DNA of 64,000 nt, taken from positions 327,958 through 391,957 of the forward strand of contig NC_018233.1 in the NCBI RefSeq assembly GCF_000227135.1, given 5' to 3'. The notes under the pieces are model-generated. The model was given only the letters and a program-made list of their open reading frames with translations, was not told the origin of the DNA and made no database searches. The stretch comes from Leishmania donovani (taxonomy: Eukaryota > Euglenozoa > Kinetoplastea > Trypanosomatida > Trypanosomatidae). Position numbers and translations under genes: made by a program. Below, one piece after another: positions 42,754 to 52,000 of the stretch. How positions within the stretch are numbered: position 1 is the stretch's first letter; the number at the start of each line of letters is the position of its first letter.

Positions 42754-43032
42754 CGAGAGAAGGAGCAAACCCCCTCCTCGTTTTTGGAGCCTCGTGACAG
42801 TTGACGTACACGGGGGAGGAAGAGAGACGGCGCGCGCGCGTGTGTGTGTGTTTGCGTGTCTCCGCCCGTACTTCCGAGCTTAAGCGGCGGCCGCTAAGAT
42901 GCGAAGAACGGCACCGAAGGCAAGGACCCACCAAAGGACCGAAACACCCGCAATAAGTCGACAGAGCGACGCAGCACACACCCGGCAGCGGCTTCTCTTG
43001 CTCTTCCCTCTCCACCTGCGTTCGCCCTCGTC

Positions 43033-46000
43033 ATGGCGACGACGGCATCCATGGCGTCTGCGTCGCCAGAGTCGTTGATGTCAGCGCCGGTGACCACGTC
43101 CTCCTCCTCGACTCGGCTTCGAACATACCTTGCCATAGGCTGCGGCGTGGGGCTGCTTCTCTGCGCCGGTGTCGTGCTGCGGCGCCGCCTCGCCCGTCCG
43201 CGGCCACCGCCGCGGGGCCCGTGCCCGATGGCGGACAACACGATCGCCCTGCTGCGCGACCTGCACGACGGCCCGTTCCGCTTTGGCGATCCCACGCCGT
43301 TTGCCGTGGCGGCGCGGGCAGAGGCGACGCGGCGTATTCGGCGCCAGCAGCGGGAGCGCCGACGGCTGCGCCGGCGCATGCGGCCGCAGCTGTGTCGCGC
43401 AAGGAGTTCTCAGCAGTTGCCGTCATGGCGTGCGGCAGCGACCGCGGCGGCCTCCGCGCCTGTCAGCAACGTCCTCGGAGCCGGCGGCCAGCAGACGTTT
43501 TTGCGAACGACGGAGAACGCACCCGCGCCGCAAGACCCGCTGCAACAGAGGCGCGATGCCCCCGGCAACGAGCTCACGAGCGGCGGTGCAGCAACGGCGA
43601 CGGCGAAAGAAAGAGAAGGCCGCGCGAAGGCAGAGGCGTCGTCCCAGCGAGAGGGCGCCCTGTTGCCCTCTGCCAACTCCGCCACCTCGTTGTACGCCGT
43701 CGACTCTGACGCCGACGACGACGACCCACGCGACAACGACGGCTACGATGAGGGCGTGTACTCCACCAACGGGCCACTGATGACGAGGACCGGCGGGCTC
43801 CGTAAGATGACATCGAGCGAGGTGTCGCTCATCTCATCGACGACGACGATGAGCAGCTCCTACGACTCGGACTACTCGCGCTCGCCGAGTACCAGCGCCA
43901 GAACCACCACCAGCGGCAGCAGCTACTACTCCCGCATCATCACCCCATCACTGATGCAGTCCACGGGGTCGTCTGCAGACTCGCAGGGTGGCGCGTCGTC
44001 GCTACTGGCCATGACGACCGGCTCTGTGACGAGCCCCGACGGCATCCCATGGGTGAAGGCCACGCTCGATGGTGGCAGCGTCACGTGGGGCGGCCTTCAC
44101 GGCTCCCACGACGCACCACAGCAAGCGCAGCAACACAGCCAACACCATAACCACCAGCCACCGCCGAATGATCCAGCCGGGAGCTTCAGCAATATCGCTC
44201 AGAACATGGTGCCCAGGTCGATGTCTAACCCACAGTCGTCTTCGTCCCCACACTCTATGTCCGGCGCGATGGCTGCCCAAGGGGGCCGCTATCCGGCCCA
44301 ACTGCTGTGGTGTGGTGCCTCCTCGCCGGCCCCGAGCATCCATGCATGTGGCGGGACGCCGCGGCCGGGAGCGAACACGACATCCCCGTGGACCTTCGGT
44401 GGTGGTGACGGCGGCGGCGGTGACAGCAGCGGGTCCCCAGAGGTAGCGTACACAGCGACCTTTGCCTCCGTGCCCGGGCCGGCGCCATCGCTGTTGGCCA
44501 GTGGAAGATGGGGCGGCGTGGCGGAGGACGAGGAGCCGTATCAGTACACAGCGCCCGCCCTCATGTACGGGCCGCCGCTGTTCGCGACGGAGATGGACGT
44601 CACGGATGCACTGGCGGAGCTGCGCAGCTCGGTGTGCTGCAGCGGGGACCGGCAAGGCAGCAGCTGTCTTGCCGGCGGTGCCTCCAGCACAATAAACACC
44701 ACCCCCTCTCCCTTCATGAACTCCAGCGTCACCGGCAGCGGCAGCGCCATCATGGCGCGCATAAACTCCTCGAACAACGCCACCTCCCTCCATCAGCAGC
44801 AACTAGGGATGTCGTTGTCCTCGGTGCACTACCGCTCTCAGCAGCAGCACCAGAGCACTCACCAGCACACTTGGAGCCACCCGCGAAGTCAGGGCTACTT
44901 CTCAGGCACGCCAATGAGCACAGCCAGCGCAAGCGTTGCGTTCCCCACGTACGCTCGGCACACGGCGCACTACCCGGGCGGTGGCAGTGGCAGTAGTAGT
45001 GGCAAGCCGCCGAAGCATCAACACCATCACCATCGCAGTAGCAGCGGCTACCATCGCTTATCTTCTCGCACCAGCGTTCGACGTAGCGCGAACTGGTCGC
45101 CTGCGAGCTCGCAGTGGCTACCTGAGACGTTATCGACCGTGCAACCTGTCTACGGCTACGACAGCGCGCCTCGCGGTTGGGGCAGCGGCGGCAGCGAGGG
45201 TGCCACAGGCGAGAGCACGGCCAGCGGCGGGAACGGCTCCTTCACCCACGCCCCCACCGAAACCCCCATTTCGCAAGCTTCGTCGGCTCTGCGCCGCTTC
45301 ATGACGACTGGTGGCCGCGCGCATCATACATCAGCGCACGGTAACATCAACGGCAATGCCCACCGTTCCTTCCGCTCCGTGAACTCGACGCTGCGCCACC
45401 TCTGCCAGCACGGACGGCACTGCTGTAGCGGGCGGCTGCGCCGGTGCTGGCGCCGGTGCCGACGACTGGTGCGTCGTCGCGTCATCGCCAGCTGCGCCGT
45501 AGCCCAGCTGTTGGTGATGCGCATATTGTGTGCGGTGCGGCGCGGCTCGAGTGTGCTCGGCGGAGCCTGCGCGAGGGGGTGGCGTTGGGTCATCCGCCAG
45601 TGGCGGGAGAGCGCCTGCGCTGCGTCTGGCAAGGTGTTGGCGTGGCTGCGTCGAACACGATGGTCATTATTGAAGACTGGCGCGATGGCAGCCGACGAGA
45701 CAAGTTGCACTGTGGCTACTTCTGTGCCATCGAGTGAAGCAGCCAAGCGACATCCAGGGCACACTTCCACGGTTGTCGACACTGCGGCGGAAGCGGCGGC
45801 GGAGGCCAAGCGTGGCGGTCTTCTGATGACGGACACGGCCGACGAGGCTATTAACAAGATCGTGCAGCTGCTAGAGCCAACACCTGGGCGTGTGCCAACG
45901 GTCGTGGTCATTCGTGCCCCGCTCGGCTACGACGTGTCGACTGATGCGGCGAGTCTCTGGAAGGCGCTCCACCTCGACAGCACCTCATCCGAAGAGGGCC

Positions 46001-49000
46001 TTATCGACATCATCATCATGGAGGAGCTCAAGACGGGACCATTGCCACCAGCGCAGGCCAGGGCAGCAGCCGCGGCTACAGGGACCTCATCACAGGTGGT
46101 CAGCTTCCCTGCGAACCCGGCGGCGCCGCCGCTGATGCCGCCGTACACCGGCACATCCGACGGTGAGAGGACGACAACGACTGCGGCACCAGCGAAACCG
46201 CCGACGTCACCGCTACAGCGGAGGCGGCCACCGCCGGAGCCGTCTAAAGCATCCGCTGCTACTGCTGCCACGACGGCGGCAAGGGCACAGACCCAGCTGC
46301 GCATCTCCTTCGAGATCTATCCAGCACACTTGTTTTACTCGTTGATCTTCCGCGCGGCGGTGCTGCAAGAGAAGGACTGGGCGCTGCGACGCGCGGCTGC
46401 GGAGCTCTTCGGCGGCTCCGCTGAGAGCGATGGCAGCGGCAAAGGTCTCGGCGTCAGCGCAGGAGCCAACGCCAGCGCCGGCGGCGGTGTCAGTGTCACA
46501 CCGGGGTCGCCTCTGTCACTCGCGCGCGCGCTGTCCTTCACCTTCGGCGTCCAGGCGCCGGCGGGAGACTGCGGCAACAACAACGCGATGGACCCCTTCA
46601 GTCACCACCCACACCACGTCACGGCCGCCGTGGGGGGCAGTGCCACCGGCTTGGAAAACTACTGCCTCTCTCCGCTGTCGCCGGGGCATTTCTGCCGAAT
46701 GCCGGTCTCCCCGAAGCTGACGGCGCCGTCGCCGCACGTAGGCCTCAGTGGCGGTGGTGGTGCTGCGGCTGCGGCGGCCGGCGTCGGAGTTGCCAATGCG
46801 TCCCCTGGGACGGCGGGTGGCACTGCTACGTCTCCTGTGACCTTGCCAGCGTCTGCGTTCTCCTCCGTGGCGGTGACGACATCGCCCCAGGTCGTGGTGC
46901 GCCTCTCTGAGAGCTACAGCTTCCCAGCTCAGCCGCCGCAGATGGTGATGTCACCGCCGCTTGGGACGCAGCCCGGGTTCAAGGCGCCGCTCGGTGCGCT
47001 GCCGGCGGACTCGCGCTGCTCCGCATACGGCGGGGGCGGCAGCGCATTCTCTGGTGCTGGCGCTGCCGGTGGCGCCAGCGGCATTGGTGTGCTGCCGTCC
47101 GGTTCCGCAGGTCGCATAATCTCCGACAACGAACTTCTTTTCTACATCCACGTACTGCGCACGGCTGTCGGTGACGGCGTCAACACCACGGCGCTGCCGT
47201 CGAGCAGGGCCTCGGAGGTGGACGACGACGACGCGGATGCGAATAGTGCGGGCGCGAAGGCAGCAGGCGTGCAGCGGGACGGTGCAGATCCCGGGAAGCG
47301 AAGCCCGCGGACGCCGAGTGGCATCAGCGACGCGGCCCTTGTCAGCCGCGAGGGGCCGGACGCTGTGGAGGACAACGACGATGACAGCGAGGACCTCACC
47401 TTGCTGGACCTGCGACAGCGCGAGATCGAGCCACAGGTGCTGCTACGCTATCGTTTTCGTGTTTTCCAGCAGGGCTGTCGCTCCCGCAAGGCTCTCGACG
47501 CCGTCGTACTGTACACGCAGGACCACGTGGAGCCGTGGTACGAGGAAGCGAAAGCGATGCTGCAGGCTCTGCCGGCCACGGAGAGCTGCCAGGCCCTCTC
47601 CTCGCTCTCCACGCCGTCGCTGCGTGTGAACGGGAGCAGCCCCGCACTGCGGCCGTCCGACAGCGTGGGGCGGATGACGTCGCTGAGCGGGGGTGGCGAG
47701 GCGACGACAGGCGTTGCTTCAGGCCGCCCGCAGCGTCGCTCCTGTCCGCGCCCGGCGGGACTGCCGCTGCTTTCTATCGGCACCGTGGCGCTGGCGAGCA
47801 CGCCGGAGCTCGACCAGGTGGACTGCCGCCACACTGTGGCGAACAGTGGCCCGCTGCAGCTGCCGGCGTGGGCGATGGAGGTGCTCATCCGACGCGAGAG
47901 CATGCGCGAGACGCTTGTGCGCGACCTGAAGGAAAAGGCCTTTCGCGTGTGTGCCGTTCCACTTCCGGACATGCGGGTGCATCGCATCCTGCCACCAGCA
48001 GTGCCGCGCTACGTCACCGCACACGCGCGCGGCTTCCCTCTCAGTCGCACCTTTGCCGAGGAGGTCCTCTCGCAGCAGCGTGCGCTGCAGTTCATTCTGC
48101 TGCAGAGGGAGCAGGAAAACCAACGCGCCATCGCAGCGCGCATCCGCCAGGAGCAGCGCCGGCAGGAGCGCCGGGATCGGAAGCGACGAGAGCGCCGCGC
48201 TCGCGAGGAGGCGTCTCGGCGGGCGCAGCAAGGGCGGCAGCAACAGAAGCGGAGCCTGAACTCCCGGAGGCGCGAGTCGGGCGACGGCGACAGTTTGAAA
48301 AAGCGTCTGACTGGGACCCTGAACCCGGCAACCGTCGTGTCGCGCGCCGTGTCCATGGTGAAGCGTTTCAGCGTGGGGAGCGCCGGCCGCGACTTTGGCC
48401 ACCTGTTTGTGCGCGTGCTACCTCTACGTAGCGACAGCGTGCGCAAGACGCGCACAAGCGCCAACGCAGCTTATCGGCAAGAGTCACGAGCGCCAGCGCC
48501 GCTTGGTGAGCCAGACGTGCCGAAGACCTCGCCACCGTCACTGCCGCCGCCGCCGTACCGACACGGCTACCCGGCTGCCAGCGGCGGCTTCTACAGCGCC
48601 TCCTCGCCAACTCGGCGGCAGAGCACCGCACCAGAGGGCAACGCGCGAGTTGGTGGCGTTCTCTCCCAAGGCGAAAGCGACCGCGCTGGCTACGGTGCGG
48701 CGGAGTGCAGGGACGCCACCAGTGCTGCCGCACCCACCGTCGGCAATGCTAGGCAACACCAGCGCTCGACCGATGAGCCGAGCAGCGCCTCGCAGGTGTA
48801 CGCGGTGCAGCCGCCGCGCGGACTCCAGGGCATGCGCGACCCCCCTACCGCCGCCGTCTCCGCGACGTCGGTGCAGACCTCGCCGACGCTGACGGAGGTG
48901 GACATACACGTCCTCGGTGGCAGCTCCGGCAGCGTCTCCGTTGAAGTCTCCGCTGATGTTTCGCTGACGGCGAATGCGACGGGTGTGAGCGCCCTGTCCT

Positions 49001-52000
49001 GCGCCGCGGACGCGGCACCGCGCTCGAGCGAGCGTGGTGCGGGCGGCGACACAGGCGGCAGCGGCCGAGGACGCGCGCCTGCCTCAGCTGGAGCGCCGAG
49101 TCCTTCGCCGACATCACCGCCGCCGTACACCGCCACGTCACCGATCATGCTGCTGGCGGTGCCGCAGAGCTTATCGGGGTCGCCGCCACCGCAACCGCAC
49201 TCACCAGCCTCGGCGAACGGCAGCCTGGGCAGCCCACCGCCGCAGTCGCAATCCTGTCAAGGCGACCACAGTGGTGGCGGAGGCAGCAGCAGCGCACCCA
49301 AGCCAGTTTCACTGGCGTCTGCAAGCTCCACCCGCAGTTCCCACTGGACTGCTGTGCACACGGCAACCAATGCAAACACTTGCGTAACGCCGCCGCCACC
49401 CCCCGCAACCGCCTCCGCTGCGGGCAGCCCCGCGGTGCAGGTCAGCAGTAGCGGTAGCAACGGTGGCTGCGCCGCCAACGCTGTTGGCCACGGCCACGCT
49501 CAGATGACGCCTGCCTCCGTCAGCGGCGCTCTGCAGAACCACTTTGGTTCGTCGCCGGCGTCGACCGCGACGACCTCGTCATCGGTGAGTGGGGCCAGCA
49601 ACACTACGCCAGGCTTCAGCGGCACGGGCGCGGCCGGCTTCCACTCTGGCACCACTTCGATGTCGGAGCGCGGCTTTCCGTTGATGCCACTGCCGCCACC
49701 CCCACTACCACTGCCCGCGCTCAGCTCATCTTCTCCTCCCGCGCTTGGCGCGGGCACCATTCCGTCCTCGTGCGTGTTCTCCGTGCCAGACGCACCGACC
49801 GCCACACTTCTGACCACCCGCGATGCGAGCCTCGACGTCTCAGCGGGCGGTCATCGTCACCATCAGGACACGACTGTACTGTTGCTGCTGCCGCAACAGC
49901 CATCGAACACCAGTCAGCCGCAGCGGTCGGTGCAGAACCCGGCGTCACCTGTCCCCGCCACTTCGCCGCTCAACGCGGAAGGTGCCACGCACCTCACCGT
50001 GAGCGGCGGTACTGCGCAGAATCACATGAGCAGCCGCAGCAACTACTCGTTCCAGCTGCCCGACGGTGATGGAGTGCCGGCCGCCTCGATGACGCCCATG
50101 CCGCTTGCAGTGCCCAACAACAGCATGTACGGCACCTTTGACGCGTATTACGGCCACAGCGTCGTGACACCGCAGGCAGTGCTGCTGCGCCAGCAGGCCC
50201 AGGTGGCGGCGGCGGCCTCCGTCGCACCCTTGTCGGCCATGCGAGCGCTGACCTCACCGCGGCACCGGGCAACCGCCAACACTGCAGCGCCGCTGTCAGC
50301 AACTGTGACACTGGCGGCGGAGAGAGACACTCGAAAGGGTGAGCTGCACAACGGCGGATGCGCCGGTGATCTCGATGTCCGAGGCCCCGCTGGTATTCTC
50401 AGCAGCGCCACGTCGACACCAGCTGCAGGGGCTGCCGCCGCTGCTGCTGCTGCTGCTGGAGGCAATGCGCAGCAGTTGCCACCGCCGCCGCCGCATTTGC
50501 AGGCTCCACGCAGCGGGCCGCGGCGAACCAGCTCTGGCCTGCTGCCGTACACGTACTCGGCCGACTCCGTGAGCAGCATGTATGGCACGACGCACTATCC
50601 TCTCTACCAGTACCCGGACGACTCGAACGGCGCAGCAGCAGCGGCGTACACGGGAGTCTCGCCGCCTACGTCATCGATGCCCGGCGCGGCAGTGATGGGT
50701 GGTGGCAGCAGCGCCACAACGGCCGCACTAGCTGGGTCCGCCCACGCCGGTGCCTCGATGGTTTACACGTACAAATCTTCGGGCTGTAGCAGCAGCCACG
50801 TCCTCGGGGTGAGCGCCACCGGCGTCACGCAGGTCTACACGTCTCCGGGCAACTCAGCCGCACTCTTCGGCATCGGTGGGGCTGGTCGCCCCGAGAACTG
50901 GAGTTCTCACTCGCAATCGCCGCGCGTGCCGGACTCGCCGATGGACGTGAACGCCAGCGCCATCGCCCCTCTGTCGCTGCCGCTTGCGCAGGATACGCAC
51001 ATGAACCGCCTGAAGCAGTACAACAAGCTTCTATCCGACCTCCTCGGCGTCGCCGGCGGCCCGATGCGCAGCGGCATCTCCTTCTACTACACCTACGGCG
51101 ATGCCACGGCGCTGCTGTACAACGCGTCCATCCGGGCTCCCTGTGACGAGAACATTCTCGAGCTGCTAGACCGTCAGCAATGGGAGAAACAGCAGGAGCT
51201 TCGGCAGCTGCCACGCACCGACGGCGGCAGCGGCGGCGCTTTCTCCGACTCTGGGGGTGCGTCAGACAGCAGCACGTCGGTCGGCGATAAGATACCGATG
51301 CACACCAGCAGCGGATCCTACTCCCTGTCCAGCTCAGCGACAGACAACACTGGGGCCTGCCGGGTTCCAGTCACCTTAGCCGGCATTGGCGCATCTCCTC
51401 CAGCTGCAGCGCAGCCTGCGCCTCAACTGCAGGCCACGCTCCACGGCAGCGGCAGCGCAGCTGTAGGAGACGCGAATGCCGCTGGTCAAGGGGTGCGCAA
51501 CGCTCGAGAGGACTCCTCCGCCGCCCGCGCCGCCGCTGCCGCGGCAACCGAAGATGAGGGCTGCTCGTATCTTGAGTACGGCGGTCTTGCCGGGTTGCAG
51601 GACACGATGGACGCTCTGGAGTCCGAGCAGATCGAGGCGCAGCGGGCACGCAACACGCGCTTTTACTCCATCTTTGAGCACCTCCATCACGCCTACCACG
51701 ACACTGTGCTGGAGGCAATCGGCAGCGGCAGTGCCCAGCCTGCCGGGCTCAGCCCCGTCACGGCCGCGACCGGCTCCCTCTACGCGGAGCTCACCGGAGG
51801 GGTCGGCACAGAGTACTTCTTCCCTTCCGCCGCGTCTGCCGCGGGCGCGGCGGGTGCGGAGCGGCACGCTGCGTCTCCACACTGCGTCGGCCACGCCACC
51901 GCGCCAGGATCGGTTACCCCTCCACCTGGCCTGGTGTGCGGCGGGGCGGGTGCGGCAGACACGGTGGGCCTGCCGCGCTGGCGGCGGCGGTTATGGAGCC

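Larger units (their letters stand above)
40860..43032. other. Intergenic spacer and UTRs, 2.2 kb
   Basis: No gene called. It contains a (TG)n run near 41375-41388, a C run near 41420, a (TA)n run near 42358-42371, a (CA)16 run at 42721-42752 and a CG/TG-rich run at 42830-42855. The pyrimidine tracts upstream of 42321 and just before 43033 suit spliced-leader addition. Open frames such as the one at 41516-42166 are Arg/Ser/Cys-rich UTR translations. Confidence 0.55.
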
